Source of the DNA: Paenalcaligenes suwonensis
GTDB taxonomy: Bacteria > Pseudomonadota > Gammaproteobacteria > Burkholderiales > Burkholderiaceae_B
DNA length: 64,000 nucleotides
NCBI RefSeq assembly: GCF_011290505.1
Contig: NZ_JAANPV010000002.1
Location: 1 to 64,000 of the forward strand
Direction of reading: 5' to 3'
Every line of letters begins with the position of its first letter. Positions within the stretch are counted from its first letter, which is position 1. Positions 8,668-18,129 of this stretch are shown in pieces. The notes under the pieces were generated by a model. The model saw only the letters and a list, made by a program, of their open reading frames with translations. It was not told the origin of the DNA and ran no database searches. A program made the translations under genes and the position numbers.

Positions 8668-10155
8668 TTAAGAACGGAAGCGTTCTAATAGCAAGCGCTC
8701 AGATTCCAAACGGCCACGCAGCTCTCTAATCTGCACATCTAACTGTGACTGTTCATAGAAGTCTTTGCTGCGTGAACGCGCTTGCTGCAATTGCTCTACC
8801 GCAGTAGGCAACGCACCAATCATTTGATAGTACTCGGCCATGGCTTTACGCGCCGCAATAGGCTCACCCAAACGTTCGTAGCCCTCGGCCAGTAGCTTTT
8901 GGAACTGCGGAATATGCGGCCACTTACGCAGTACCGTTTTTAAATAATCCACAGCTTGCTGATCTTGGCGTTGCTGCTGCAACGACTGCACATACACCAA
9001 CGCTATCGCTTGACTATCAGGCCACTTACGTCGTGCTTGATCAGCCAATGTGGCCGCCTGCTGAAACTGGGCTTGGCCCTGCGCGAGATCAATGGCTAAC
9101 ACATCCAGCGCGCTGGATTGATAACGGCCGCCATCCCGAGCCGCCGCCAAGTGCTGCTCGGCCACCGCAAAATCTTTACGCTGCCAAGCAGCATAAGCTA
9201 AGCCGTACTCCGCAGCGGAACGCTGCACACCACTTCCGCTTTCTGCCTCGCTACGCATCGTTTGCATAGCGTTTTGTAGATTAATGCCACTTTTAGCTTG
9301 CAACACCCGTAAGGCTGCACGCACATACCAGAAAGTAGGGTCTTGATAATAGTTCTGGCCTGTTAGCGAGGCGATACGGCTTTCCACATCCGACATACGT
9401 TGCAACGACAGCGGGTGAGTGCTGGCGTACACATTGCGCGGACCTTCATTTAAACGCGACACTTCCATCAAGCGCTTAAACATAGCTGCCATACCAGACG
9501 GGTCATAGCCTGCTTTTTGCAGCATTTGAAAGCCTACTCGGTCAGCCTCTTGCTCGGCCTGTCTAGAAAAGCCCAGTTGCCTATCAATAGCAGCGGCCTG
9601 ACCAAAGGTTGCTACCCCCATCGCCAAATCGGCACTACCCGATAAAGCAGCCAACAATGCGCCCACCATCGCCGCGATCATAATGTGGCCAGACTGTGAG
9701 TTCTGCGTCATCCCCCTAGCGATGTGACGCTGCGCAACGTGGGCTATCTCGTGCCCGATCACTGACGCCAACTCTGCTTCACTTTGTGAAGCTAGCACCA
9801 AACCACTATTAATACCTATGTAGCCGCCGGGCAGTGCAAAAGCGTTAATTTCAGGATCGCGTAGAGCAAAGATTGTGATGTTTTGCTGCAAGGAGTCAGG
9901 AGCATGCTGCGCCAACCGTTGCCCTACCTCACTTAAATATTGCTCTACCAATAGGTCAGCAATATAAGTAGGGTCACGACGGCCTTGCTCCATGATGGCA
10001 TCGCCCAGCAATTTCTCTAAACCCGGTGTTAGTTCGGCACCGGATGCGGCTCCCATAGAAGGAATACCTACAGGTTGTGCTTGCACGCCTACGGTAGGCT
10101 GCACCAATAAAGAAAGCGCCAGCGCTGATGACAGCAATGTTCGCTTGAAACTCAT
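8668..10155 (-). CDS. bepA: BepA-type periplasmic M48 metalloprotease with TPR repeats
   Basis: A 495-residue exported zinc protease. The N terminus is a signal peptide (hydrophobic stretch followed by V-Q-A-Q). The M48 peptidase domain holds the zinc site H-E-I-A-H (about residues 134-138) with a downstream E-x-E-A-D glutamate motif. The C-terminal half (about 280-495) is helical with TPR-like repeats. E. coli BepA (YfgC) is an outer-membrane quality-control chaperone/protease acting on LptD and the BAM complex; a similar envelope role is inferred. The start at 10155 is preferred because AAGGA lies 7 bases upstream; an ATG two codons earlier abuts that site. Confidence 0.9.
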   Translation of the reverse strand: MSFKRTLLSSALALSLLVQPTVGVQAQPVGIPSMGAASGAELTPGLEKLLGDAIMEQGRRDPTYIADLLVEQYLSEVGQRLAQHAPDSLQQNITIFALRDPEINAFALPGGYIGINSGLVLASQSEAELASVIGHEIAHVAQRHIARGMTQNSQSGHIMIAAMVGALLAALSGSADLAMGVATFGQAAAIDRQLGFSRQAEQEADRVGFQMLQKAGYDPSGMAAMFKRLMEVSRLNEGPRNVYASTHPLSLQRMSDVESRIASLTGQNYYQDPTFWYVRAALRVLQAKSGINLQNAMQTMRSEAESGSGVQRSAAEYGLAYAAWQRKDFAVAEQHLAAARDGGRYQSSALDVLAIDLAQGQAQFQQAATLADQARRKWPDSQAIALVYVQSLQQQRQDQQAVDYLKTVLRKWPHIPQFQKLLAEGYERLGEPIAARKAMAEYYQMIGALPTAVEQLQQARSRSKDFYEQSQLDVQIRELRGRLESERLLLERFRS

Positions 10156-10171
10156 AACCATTCCTTCTGAG

Positions 10172-11035
10172 TTAGGAGGCGCTTTTATTGAGTCTCGCCA
10201 CAGCGGGACTTTTACGGGTAGGTAAAGACAAGCGGTTGCGACTAGAAAGCCTCATGACCGTCGCCAACGCATAAATCACACCAAAAGTTTCTACCAAACC
10301 TGCGAGCACCCACATAATCAACCCACCCATGCCCTGATCCTCTAAGGCATTAATAGATGGCATTGCCCTGCCACATAGGTCAAAAATAGGGTAAAGATCG
10401 CTAGTAGAGAATGTAATCCATACACCCACAATAATTTGCGGTGTCATGGTAATAATGGGTGACAACACGCGACCTACAGGCCGCATCGCGGCAGGCGGGC
10501 TGGGGCGTCTATCGAGAATCAAATTCCAATACAGCACGCCGCTAATGACCACAGACCAATTCATGAAACGGTACAAGCGCCAATCAATCATGGAATAGAA
10601 CTGCGGAATGGGCAGCAACCAAATCAGCACAAAGAAGACGAACAAGAAAGGTATCAGCACCGGGTGCGTCAGCACACGTTCTGTTACCTTACCTAGGCCT
10701 GTAAGACGGAAATCGCGTAATTTGTAGCGCCACGACATGGGCAAACCTGCCCGCATCACTTGCCCGGGGTATGCCCCCATGATGATCAGTGGCCCTAGGT
10801 GGTGCAATACTAAGTGCTGCAACCGGTGGATAAAGAACATGCGCTCGGCATAGTAATCCACCCGTGTATGCAGTGAAAGATACAGCATGATCAGGCCTAG
10901 CCAAAACAACCACTGCCTGAACTTGCCTACGTGGTGCACCTTGGCACCACGCCAGAACAACCATGCACTGGCGATAAATACTGCCACCAGTGTAGGAGAG
11001 AATTCCCAGGGAGTAAGCCAGTCAATAACGATCAT
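10172..11035 (-). CDS. CtaG-family (caa3-type) cytochrome c oxidase assembly protein
   Basis: A 287-residue integral membrane protein of the Caa3_CtaG family, with about seven hydrophobic segments. The His-rich first third is typical: V-H-H-V-G-K, H-R-L-Q-H-L-V-L-H-H-L-G-P (about residues 70-82) and the conserved D-R-R-P-S-P-P loop near 175. In Bacillus, CtaG is needed for assembly of the CuB site of caa3 oxidase; the His clusters suggest metal handling. The bd-like genes of this window lie 12 kb away and no heme-copper oxidase gene is adjacent. It precedes bepA by 16 bases and may be co-transcribed with it. Confidence 0.85.
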   Translation of the reverse strand: MIVIDWLTPWEFSPTLVAVFIASAWLFWRGAKVHHVGKFRQWLFWLGLIMLYLSLHTRVDYYAERMFFIHRLQHLVLHHLGPLIIMGAYPGQVMRAGLPMSWRYKLRDFRLTGLGKVTERVLTHPVLIPFLFVFFVLIWLLPIPQFYSMIDWRLYRFMNWSVVISGVLYWNLILDRRPSPPAAMRPVGRVLSPIITMTPQIIVGVWITFSTSDLYPIFDLCGRAMPSINALEDQGMGGLIMWVLAGLVETFGVIYALATVMRLSSRNRLSLPTRKSPAVARLNKSAS

Positions 11036-11062
11036 GAGAGCCCGTATTCCACATAACAGGCT

Positions 11063-11401
11063 CTAGTTTAATGCATTACTGCGCTGACGCGGCTCCCATT
11101 GCACATTCAAGATAGAAGGATGATCGCGCAGGCGGCGCGCTTGTGTCATCAGTTCGGGACGCATCTCTGGCGGGCAGCTAATGGTCACACACGCTTTCGC
11201 ATTTTCATGCGATGCATGTTCAACACTTAGGTTGCTCACACGCAGCCCAGCCGCTTGGAAGTCGGTGTAAATGCGTTTGCGCACCGACGCCATATCTTGG
11301 CGCATGCACAATACAGACAACCGCGACTCAGAAGCTGATGCGGCACGAACCACAGGCTGCTGTACACCAGCCCGACGTAAAAACAGATTGAAGATTTTCA
11401 T
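11063..11401 (-). CDS. Small uncharacterised protein, possibly ACT-like
   Basis: A 112-residue protein I cannot assign firmly. After a basic N terminus (M-K-I-F-N-L-F-L-R-R) and a linker, residues 30-105 have a beta-alpha-beta pattern ending in I-L-N-V-Q-W-E-P, which resembles the C-terminal ACT-like regulatory domain of MgtC/SapB proteins (compare their final V-x-W strand). There are no membrane segments, so if related it is a free-standing domain. Start 11401 is favoured by GGGAG at 11408-11412; an ATG two codons upstream would sit directly on that site. It lies 27 bases upstream of, and in the same direction as, the CtaG-like gene. Confidence 0.6.
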   Translation of the reverse strand: MKIFNLFLRRAGVQQPVVRAASASESRLSVLCMRQDMASVRKRIYTDFQAAGLRVSNLSVEHASHENAKACVTISCPPEMRPELMTQARRLRDHPSILNVQWEPRQRSNALN

Positions 11402-11407
11402 CGCCAT

Positions 11408-11809
11408 CTCCCATCACCTGATAGCGCAGCACGCGCCCAGGATCAAAACCATAGAGGGACAGTAATGACGTGAGATTCGATAAGGAATAACACGCCCTTT
11501 TGCTCGTTTAAGCACCAGGGCGTGGCTGTGTAGAGAAGGCTCTTGCCTAACGCGCCTGGTTAATAAGTTGCCAGCCAATGCTGGCTGCTACTTTCACCGG
11601 GGTCTGGATTCACCACACAGTCCTTTTAAAGTTGAGGTGGCAACATTTTAGCCAATCTGGGCCTAGGACTCAAGCCATAGGCCGGGAACGCTCCCTATGC
11701 GCAACATCAACACCACAAGAGATAAAAAGCCATTCGGATTTAGCATTATCAAGGCTAGGCCTACAGGCATCCGGTACAATGCCAGCACCCTTTGTTCTGA
11801 TTCAATGCC
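11408..11809. other. 402-base non-coding region with several hairpins
   Basis: No convincing gene is present between the minus-strand 112-residue protein and ubiH. Perfect paired arms include CACGCCC/GGGCGTG (11491-11497 with 11518-11524), ACCAGG/CCTGGT (11514-11519 with 11555-11560), GCCAGC/GCTGGC (11570-11575 with 11580-11585), GTTGCCA/TGGCAAC (11567-11573 with 11638-11644, then ATTTT) and GGCCTA/TAGGCC (11660-11665 with 11678-11683). Some of these exclude each other. It must hold both promoters. I could not match it to 6S, RNase P, tmRNA, 4.5S or cobalamin riboswitch cores. Confidence 0.5.
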
Positions 11810-12967
11810 ATGCACGCAACTGATTACGATATCGTCATTTGCGGCGCCGGGCCGGTGGGTTGCGCCCTAGCACTACAGCTGGCTCAACTGGCACCAGACC
11901 CCAGCCGTATTGCCCTTGTTGGCCGCCCGTTGCCTGAACACAGTTCGGTTTCGCCCGGAGACCCGCGTGCCCTAGCGCTAAATCATGGCAGCGCCATGCT
12001 ATTAAAAAGCCTGCAAGCGTGGCCAGATTCTGGCTTAGCTACGATGGAAACCGTGCACGTTTCCCAGCAAGGCCGATTAGGTAGAGCGTTAATTGAAGCA
12101 TCGCAATTACATGTGCCGTTTTTAGGTGCTGTGATCCGCTACGACACTATTGTTCGTAAGTTACATCACGCGGTAGAGCGCAGCCCTATACAGTTCATCC
12201 ACGCCCAGATTGATGCCGCGCAAAGTTTGCAGCAGCCGGGCGTAATTGTGACTGACCAAAGGACGTTCACCACCCGTATTCGCGTACTGTCTGATGGCAT
12301 ACGTCCGCAAGGCCTGCACCGTAACTATAAGCAGCACGGCGTGATTAGCACCCTACGCAGCCAACTACCGCAAAAGGGTTGGGCCTACGAGCGCTTTACT
12401 AAAAACGGGCCTTTTGCTCTGCTACCCCACCCCGATGGCGAAGATCTCTACGCCTTAGTGTGGTGTAACCCACCTGAAATCGCCGCTGATCTTGCCGCGA
12501 TGCCAGAGCATGAGTTCAACCAACAAGCCCAACAGGCTTTTGGTTCACGACTAGGTTTATTAAGCGTTATAGAGAAGCGCTCGGTCTTTCCATTAAGCCT
12601 ATACGCCGGACCTACGTTGCCCGACCACCACACTGTAGCCATTGGCAATGCGGCGCAAACCTTGCACCCAGTTGCGGGTCAGGGGTTAAACTTAGGACTA
12701 CGCGACGCAGCGCAGCTTGCGCAAGTGCTACGCCCTTGGCTGGCCTGTACCACCCATGATGCTGCGCCCGTACTTGCCCACTATGCCACGACGCGACGAC
12801 AAGACCGTTGGCTGACCCTCGGAGTCACCGACATGCTGCCTCGCGTTTTCAGCACCACCAACCCACTCGTACAACATGCCTGTGGTCTCGGTTTGCTGGG
12901 CATGGACCTGTTTGCTGCAACGAAAAACTCTTTAGCCACGCACCTGTTGCAAGGCACCCGAATCTGA
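11810..12967 (+). CDS. ubiH: UbiH-family FAD-dependent monooxygenase (ubiquinone biosynthesis)
   Basis: A 385-residue flavoprotein hydroxylase. Motifs: the dinucleotide-binding G-A-G-P-V-G at about residues 12-17, an N-terminal R-A-L-A-L-N segment (residues 53-58), and the second FAD motif G-N-A-A-Q-T-L-H-P-V-A-G-Q-G-L-N-L-G-L-R-D (about 283-303), which is diagnostic for UbiH/UbiF/COQ6. The E. coli family hydroxylates the quinone ring during ubiquinone synthesis, UbiH at C6. In many Betaproteobacteria one such enzyme covers several positions, so the exact position is uncertain. It precedes dusB by 44 bases and is probably in the same operon. Confidence 0.88.
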   Translation: MHATDYDIVICGAGPVGCALALQLAQLAPDPSRIALVGRPLPEHSSVSPGDPRALALNHGSAMLLKSLQAWPDSGLATMETVHVSQQGRLGRALIEASQLHVPFLGAVIRYDTIVRKLHHAVERSPIQFIHAQIDAAQSLQQPGVIVTDQRTFTTRIRVLSDGIRPQGLHRNYKQHGVISTLRSQLPQKGWAYERFTKNGPFALLPHPDGEDLYALVWCNPPEIAADLAAMPEHEFNQQAQQAFGSRLGLLSVIEKRSVFPLSLYAGPTLPDHHTVAIGNAAQTLHPVAGQGLNLGLRDAAQLAQVLRPWLACTTHDAAPVLAHYATTRRQDRWLTLGVTDMLPRVFSTTNPLVQHACGLGLLGMDLFAATKNSLATHLLQGTRI

Positions 12968-13011
12968 ACCTTGGCCTGCATGCGTTAAGCAGGCTTCACT
13001 CTCTCTGTTTT

Positions 13012-14022
13012 ATGCATATAGGCTCCTGGTCCTTCGCTAACCCCGTCTTTGTTGCCCCTATGGCAGGGGTAACGGATCGCCCTTACCGACGCCTATGCAA
13101 AGCGTTGGGGGCAGGTCATGCGGTGTCCGAAATGGCTGCCAGCAACCCCAAGCTGTGGAACAGTGTAAAGACCTCGCGCCGTATTGATCACCAAGGTGAA
13201 ACGGCTCCTATCGCCGTACAAATTGCTGGCTCTGACCCTGAAATGATGGCTGAAGCCGCCCGCTTCAATGTAGAAAAAGGCGCGCGCATCATTGATATCA
13301 ATATGGGCTGCCCTGTTAAGAAAGTGTGCAATGTGGCCTCTGGCTCCGCGTTATTGCGTGATGAGCCGCGCATTGCCGCCATTTTGGAAAGTGTGGTGCA
13401 AGCCTGCACCCCCTTAGATGTACCGGTTACGCTTAAAACCCGTACAGGCTGGGACCGCGAATCCAAAAATGCCATACGCATTGCGCATTTGGCACGCGAA
13501 AGCGGCATCGCTGCTCTCACCCTACATGGCCGCACACGCTGTGACCTGTACCAAGGGGAAGCAGAATACGACACGATTCGCCAAGTTAAGCAAGAGGTAG
13601 ATATACCCCTTATTGCTAATGGGGATATCGATAGTCCCGAAAAAGCCAAATACGTACTACAGTACACTGAAGCAGACGCCATCATGGTTGGCCGTGCCGC
13701 ACAAGGCCGCCCTTGGATTTTCAGAGAAATCAATCATTACCTACAACATGGCGAGCACCTCGCCCCACCCACCTTTGGTGAGTTGCGTAACGTGTTGTTG
13801 GAACACCTAGAAGACCATTACGCCTTCTACGGAGAGTTCACGGGCGTACGCACTGCCCGTAAACACATAGGGTGGTATTTTGCCCATCTTCCGGATATCC
13901 GGACGTGGTTAGATCAGATTAACAAAATCGAAACTACCCACGAACAGTTTCACGCTATATCGCAGTGGTTTGATCAACACGATCCCTCTGCACCTTTTGT
14001 AAACGAACCTGCTGTTGCCTGA
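13012..14022 (+). CDS. dusB: tRNA-dihydrouridine synthase B
   Basis: A 336-residue FMN enzyme that reduces specific uridines in tRNA D-loops using NADPH. Motifs: the FMN-binding start A-P-M-A-G-V-T-D (residues 15-22), the catalytic-cysteine segment N-M-G-C-P-V-K-K (Cys about 104), L-H-G-R-T-R, and the phosphate-binding A-N-G-D-I and V-G-R-A-A-Q-G-R-P-W. ATG 13012 is chosen because family similarity begins at once. It sits directly upstream of fis, the same dusB-fis arrangement as in enterobacteria, where the operon drives Fis synthesis during rapid growth. Confidence 0.93.
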   Translation: MHIGSWSFANPVFVAPMAGVTDRPYRRLCKALGAGHAVSEMAASNPKLWNSVKTSRRIDHQGETAPIAVQIAGSDPEMMAEAARFNVEKGARIIDINMGCPVKKVCNVASGSALLRDEPRIAAILESVVQACTPLDVPVTLKTRTGWDRESKNAIRIAHLARESGIAALTLHGRTRCDLYQGEAEYDTIRQVKQEVDIPLIANGDIDSPEKAKYVLQYTEADAIMVGRAAQGRPWIFREINHYLQHGEHLAPPTFGELRNVLLEHLEDHYAFYGEFTGVRTARKHIGWYFAHLPDIRTWLDQINKIETTHEQFHAISQWFDQHDPSAPFVNEPAVA

Positions 14023-14060
14023 TCGGAACAGCGTTGCCTGTTACACCCAATTTAGAAAAT

Positions 14061-14300
14061 ATGTCTACTACCAACCCACTAGAACAATCTGTCAGAGACC
14101 GCCTGGAACGTTATTTTGCTGACCTGGGCGAATCTGAGCCGCGCGATATGCTGGCCATGGTCATCAGTTGTGTCGAACGCCCTGTTCTGCAAGTGGCACT
14201 GGAGCGTACCCAGGGCAACCAGTCCAAAGCTGCCGAGATGCTGGGCATTACCCGCAGCACTCTGCGTAAAAAGCTGCAATCGCATAATCTACAACCCTGA
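14061..14300 (+). CDS. fis: Fis-family nucleoid protein
   Basis: A 79-residue protein, shorter than E. coli Fis (98 residues) but with the full C-terminal helix-turn-helix: [22 protein letters not shown] covers about residues 52-73. Residues 1-48 form the dimer helices ([10 protein letters not shown] ... P-V-L-Q-V-A-L-E). Fis bends DNA and regulates ribosomal, recombination and growth-phase genes. The start at 14061 fits the M-S-T/K start usual in Betaproteobacteria; a TTG at 14034 is less likely. It is 38 bases after dusB and 26 bases before purH, consistent with one operon. Confidence 0.92.
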   Translation: MSTTNPLEQSVRDRLERYFADLGESEPRDMLAMVISCVERPVLQVALERTQGNQSKAAEMLGITRSTLRKKLQSHNLQP

Positions 14301-14326
14301 TTTTTAACTACTCTCGTTCTACTCTC

Positions 14327-15919
14327 ATGAAAATCCAGACCGCTTTGCTTTCGGTTTCCGACAAAACCGGCATTGTTGATTTCGCCCAAGCCTTGGCCAG
14401 TCGTGGTGTACGCCTACTTTCTACAGGTGGTACCGCTAAACTGCTAAAAGAAGCCGGCTTGTCCGTCACCGAAGTAGCCGAGCACACCGGCTCACCAGAA
14501 ATTCTTGATGGCCGCGTTAAAACTCTGCATCCAAAAATTCACGGCGGCTTGTTGGCCAGACGTGATGATGCAGCTCACCTGCAAACTCTGGACGAGCACG
14601 GTATTAGCCGCATCGACCTGCTGGCTGTGAACCTGTACCCATTTCGCGAAACCATTGCGAAAAAAGACTGTAGCTTTGGCGACGCCATCGAAAACATCGA
14701 TATTGGTGGCCCAGCCATGTTGCGTGCTGCCGCTAAAAACCACGGCAGCCCAGCGGGTGGCGTAACCGTTGTGATTGATCCATTGGACTACAGCCGCATT
14801 TTGGCTGAAATGGATGCAGACGAGGGCAAAACCAGCTACGCATTGCGTCTGGAATTAGCCGGTAAAGTGTATGCACACACCGCCTCTTACGATGGCGCTA
14901 TCGCTTCCTACCTCAGCAGCCTCACCAACCCTGAGCCTGCAGCAGAGAGCACACCCGAGCGCGAGGAATGGCCACAGGTATTGAGCCTGCAACTGTACCA
15001 ATCCCAAGCGTTGCGTTACGGCGAGAACCCACACCAAAGCGCTGCCTTCTACAAAGACCAAGAAGTTGGCCGTGGTTTGTTGGGTAACTACCAGCAGCTG
15101 CAAGGCAAAGAACTGTCTTACAACAACATTGCTGACGCCGATGCAGCATGGGAATGTGTACGCAGTTTTGACGCGGGTGCATGTGTGATTGTTAAGCACT
15201 CCAACCCTTGTGGTGTAGCCTTGGGCGAAACACCTTTGGCTGCTTACCAACAAGCACTGAAAACTGACCCTACCTCGGCATTTGGCGGCATTATTGCGCT
15301 GAACCGTACTGTAGACGCAGCCGCTGCAACAGCGATTAGCGCCCAGTTCTTGGAAGTATTGCTGGCTCCTTCTTACTCCCCAGAAGCGCTGGATATTCTG
15401 GCTCAGAAGAAAAACGTACGTGTATTGGTAGTACCTGATGGTCAATCCCACAACGACTTCAACGTGAAGCGTGTGGGCGGCGGCTGGTTGGTACAAACAC
15501 CAGACACCTACCGTGATGCGGTGGAAAACTTCAAAGTCGTATCCGAGAAGCAACCTACAGAGCAACAACTGCAAGACATGCTGTTTGCATGGAACGTAGC
15601 TAAATACGTGAAATCCAACGCTATTGTGTTTACCGCTGGCGGGATGACATTGGGCGTAGGCGCTGGTCAAATGAGCCGCGTAGACTCCGCACGTATTGCT
15701 TCTATTAAAGCCTCTAATGCAGGGTTGAGCCTGCAAGGTTCCGCCGTAGCATCGGATGCTTTCTTCCCCTTCCGTGATGGTTTGGATGTGGTTGCTGACG
15801 CTGGTGCAACCTGCGTGATTCAACCCGGTGGCAGTATCCGTGACGACGAAGTCATCGCCGCCGCTAACGAGCGCGGCATTGTGATGATCTTCACTGGCAC
15901 ACGCCACTTCTATCATTAA
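14327..15919 (+). CDS. purH: Bifunctional AICAR transformylase / IMP cyclohydrolase
   Basis: A 530-residue bifunctional enzyme for the last two steps of de novo IMP synthesis. The N-terminal IMP cyclohydrolase (MGS-like) domain shows S-V-S-D-K-T-G, S-T-G-G-T-A and [14 protein letters not shown]. The AICAR transformylase domain (about 200-530) shows [16 protein letters not shown] (active Lys-His), S-A-F-G-G-I-I-A, and a C-terminal G-T-R-H-F. Length is typical. The stop overlaps the ruvC start (TAATG), so the two are translationally coupled. Codon use is that of a well-expressed gene. Confidence 0.97.
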   Translation: MKIQTALLSVSDKTGIVDFAQALASRGVRLLSTGGTAKLLKEAGLSVTEVAEHTGSPEILDGRVKTLHPKIHGGLLARRDDAAHLQTLDEHGISRIDLLAVNLYPFRETIAKKDCSFGDAIENIDIGGPAMLRAAAKNHGSPAGGVTVVIDPLDYSRILAEMDADEGKTSYALRLELAGKVYAHTASYDGAIASYLSSLTNPEPAAESTPEREEWPQVLSLQLYQSQALRYGENPHQSAAFYKDQEVGRGLLGNYQQLQGKELSYNNIADADAAWECVRSFDAGACVIVKHSNPCGVALGETPLAAYQQALKTDPTSAFGGIIALNRTVDAAAATAISAQFLEVLLAPSYSPEALDILAQKKNVRVLVVPDGQSHNDFNVKRVGGGWLVQTPDTYRDAVENFKVVSEKQPTEQQLQDMLFAWNVAKYVKSNAIVFTAGGMTLGVGAGQMSRVDSARIASIKASNAGLSLQGSAVASDAFFPFRDGLDVVADAGATCVIQPGGSIRDDEVIAAANERGIVMIFTGTRHFYH

Positions 15920-16461
15920 TGCGCATACTTGGCATTGACCCTGGCTTACGACGCACCGGCTTCGGTGTGATCGAAGCCCAGGGATCCAGCTTAACCTATG
16001 TAGCCAGTGGCACCATCGTGGTGCCCACTGAACTGCCCCTCTCGGAGCGGTTAAAGGTGATTCTGGATAACGTACGCGAAGTCGTTGGCCTGTATACGCC
16101 TGATCAGGCGGCCATTGAACAAGTGTTCGTCAATGCCAACCCGCAATCTACGCTATTACTGGGTCAGGCCCGTGGCGCTGCACTGTGCGCCCTAGCCGAT
16201 AAAAACCTACTCGTGATGGAATACACCGCCCTACAAATAAAGAAAACCACCGTAGGACGCGGACACGCCGCCAAAGAACAAGTGCAAATGATGGTGCAAC
16301 ATCTGCTGCGCTTAGATGGGGCTCCCGCCCCCGATGCGGCTGATGCCTTAGCATGCGCTATTTGCCATGCTCACCACTACCCGCTGACCAGCCGTTTAGG
16401 CATTCAGCTTGAACAAGCTAGCGCTACACCCCGCTTACGCGGAGGCCGACTGATTTCTTAA
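15919..16461 (+). CDS. ruvC: Holliday junction endonuclease RuvC
   Basis: A 180-residue crossover junction endodeoxyribonuclease that resolves Holliday junctions after RuvAB branch migration. The RNase H-like acidic residues are visible: G-I-D-P-G at residues 5-9 (Asp7), A-A-I-E-Q-V-F (Glu about 67), and [12 protein letters not shown] near 139-150 with the final Asp pair and His. The ATG overlaps the purH stop by one base. It is followed by ruvA after 10 bases, with ruvB separated by about 1.1 kb. Confidence 0.96.
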   Translation: MRILGIDPGLRRTGFGVIEAQGSSLTYVASGTIVVPTELPLSERLKVILDNVREVVGLYTPDQAAIEQVFVNANPQSTLLLGQARGAALCALADKNLLVMEYTALQIKKTTVGRGHAAKEQVQMMVQHLLRLDGAPAPDAADALACAICHAHHYPLTSRLGIQLEQASATPRLRGGRLIS

Positions 16462-16471
16462 TGGAGTCCTC

Positions 16472-17056
16472 ATGATTGGACGCATTACAGGCACCTTGAT
16501 TGAAAAATTGCCCCCTACCATCTGTGTGGATGTAAATGGTGTGGGCTATGACATTGATGTGCCCATGAGCACCTACTACGATCTGGGTGACATACACAGT
16601 AAGATCACACTGTTTACTCACCTCACCGTGCGTGAAGACGCCCATGTACTGTACGGCTTTGGCAATGCGGCTGAACGCGCGGCTTTCCGTACCCTCATTA
16701 AAGTCAGTGGCATTGGCGCACGTACTGCGTTGTCGATTTTGTCGGGGTTGAGCGTGCAAGACTTAGCCACGGCTATTCAGCAGCAAGATGCTGGCCTGTT
16801 AACGACCGTTCCGGGTATTGGTAAAAAGACAGCCGAACGACTGCTCTTGGAATTACGTGGCAAATTTGGGGCCGATAGCGCTATTGCTGCCAGCCTGCCA
16901 GAGCAAGCCCATAACGAACGCAGCGACATTTTGAATGCGCTGCTGGCCCTGGGTTACAACAACACCGAAGCCAGCAAAGCCCTGAAAGCACTGCCTGAAG
17001 ACGTCAACGTATCAGACGGCATCCGGTTGGCACTGCAAAGCCTGTCCAAGCGCTAA
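16472..17056 (+). CDS. ruvA: Holliday junction branch migration protein RuvA
   Basis: A 194-residue Holliday junction-binding protein that loads RuvB. Domain I (residues 1-62) is the OB fold starting M-I-G-R-I-T-G. Domain II has two helix-hairpin-helix motifs, [10 protein letters not shown] and [12 protein letters not shown] (about 106-117). Domain III (about 145-194) ends the protein and contacts RuvB. GGAGTC stands before the ATG. Its last 45 bases overlap the 3' end of the opposite-strand dehydratase gene, which separates ruvCA from ruvB. Confidence 0.96.
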   Translation: MIGRITGTLIEKLPPTICVDVNGVGYDIDVPMSTYYDLGDIHSKITLFTHLTVREDAHVLYGFGNAAERAAFRTLIKVSGIGARTALSILSGLSVQDLATAIQQQDAGLLTTVPGIGKKTAERLLLELRGKFGADSAIAASLPEQAHNERSDILNALLALGYNNTEASKALKALPEDVNVSDGIRLALQSLSKR

Positions 17057-18016
17057 GTACTTGCATAGCTGAATGCTATCCAAGTTGCCACCACTCACGA
17101 TTACCCCCACACGCTTACCACGAATCTGCTCAGCGGCCTGCACGGCTGCTGCTGCAGCCAAGCAGCCTGTGGGTTCAACCACCATCTTCATACGCTCTGC
17201 AAAAAAGCGCAGCATATTTAGCAATTGCTGATCAGTCACCGTCACGATATCTGTGACGTTGTGGCGGATGATGTTGTAGGTGGTGGAAGACAAGGCCTGC
17301 GTTTGCGCCCCATCCGCAATGGTTTGAGGGGTCGCAATACGCACCAGTTGCCCTAGTCGTAAGGACTGCTGGGCATCATTACCTAACTCAGGTTCTACCC
17401 CAAACACTTCACATGCTGGTGACAAGGCCTTGGCCGATAATAACGAACCAGACAATAACCCGCCCCCACCGATGGGCACATACAGACGATCTAGCTCGCC
17501 CACGTCATCGAATAATTCTTTAGCCGCCGTACCTTGGCCGGCAATAATGCCCTCATCACCAAACGGCGGGATAAAGTACAACCCCTGTTGTTCGGCCAAT
17601 TGCCGCGTCAGGCTTTCTCGGTCGTCTCGGTGGCGATCGTATTCCACAATGGTGGCACCATAGCCTTGAGTCGCTGCTTTTTTAGCCTGTGGCGCATCAG
17701 CAGGCATCACAATAGTGGCATGAACGTTTAACATGCGCGCCGCCAAGGCGACTGCTTGTGCCATGTTGCCAGAAGAGTACGTAATCACCCCCCGCGCTCG
17801 CTGCTCGGGAGTCAAGCGTGCCACAGCGTTGTAGCCACCTCTAAACTTAAACGCGCCCACACGTTGAAAGTTTTCACACTTGAAAAAAACCTCTGCACCC
17901 AACCATGCATTCAGGGTAGAGGATTGCAAAACGGGGGTGCGGTGCGCAACACCTCGCAAACGCTGCTCAGCTCGTTCTACCTCTTCAAAATCGAGCTCAT
18001 TTGACACAGCATACAT
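17012..18016 (-). CDS. PLP-dependent threonine/serine dehydratase family protein
   Basis: A 334-residue fold-type II PLP enzyme of the threonine dehydratase / serine racemase / threo-3-hydroxyaspartate ammonia-lyase group. The Schiff-base lysine is in G-A-F-K-F-R-G, the phosphate loop is [10 protein letters not shown], and S-G-G-N-L-D follows near the C terminus. The usual S-S-G-N-H-A-Q is S-S-G-N-M-A-Q here. There is no C-terminal ACT-like regulatory domain, so it is not biosynthetic IlvA and is more like a catabolic or racemase type. The start is uncertain (ATG 18016 has GGGAGAA 11 bases upstream; ATG 18034 is an alternative). It runs against ruvC-ruvA and overlaps ruvA by 45 bases. Confidence 0.85.
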   Translation of the reverse strand: MYAVSNELDFEEVERAEQRLRGVAHRTPVLQSSTLNAWLGAEVFFKCENFQRVGAFKFRGGYNAVARLTPEQRARGVITYSSGNMAQAVALAARMLNVHATIVMPADAPQAKKAATQGYGATIVEYDRHRDDRESLTRQLAEQQGLYFIPPFGDEGIIAGQGTAAKELFDDVGELDRLYVPIGGGGLLSGSLLSAKALSPACEVFGVEPELGNDAQQSLRLGQLVRIATPQTIADGAQTQALSSTTYNIIRHNVTDIVTVTDQQLLNMLRFFAERMKMVVEPTGCLAAAAAVQAAEQIRGKRVGVIVSGGNLDSIQLCKYLALGQALQCQPDAV

Positions 18017-18129
18017 CGTCGACAGTTCTCCCATGGCTCTGTCAGAGAGCTGACAGAATAAGTAAAACATTATGCCACCAGCCAGCCTTGTGCGACACTC
18101 CCACGCAAGGTTGTGATTGGTGTACCATA

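Noticed and set aside
11520-11700. Candidate cobalamin riboswitch or 6S RNA in the intergenic region
   Set aside because: The B12 box and C-C-C-G-C-A-A-C-T core are absent on both strands, and no closed long stem with a central bubble typical of 6S was found.
11578-11823. An 81-codon plus-strand frame in the ubiH upstream region
   Set aside because: It covers the hairpin-rich stretch, overlaps the ubiH start and shows no domain or ribosome binding site.
14855-15916. A long open frame of 353 codons on the minus strand inside purH
   Set aside because: It is fully overlapped by purH, which has a complete set of family motifs; its codons have no recognisable protein pattern.
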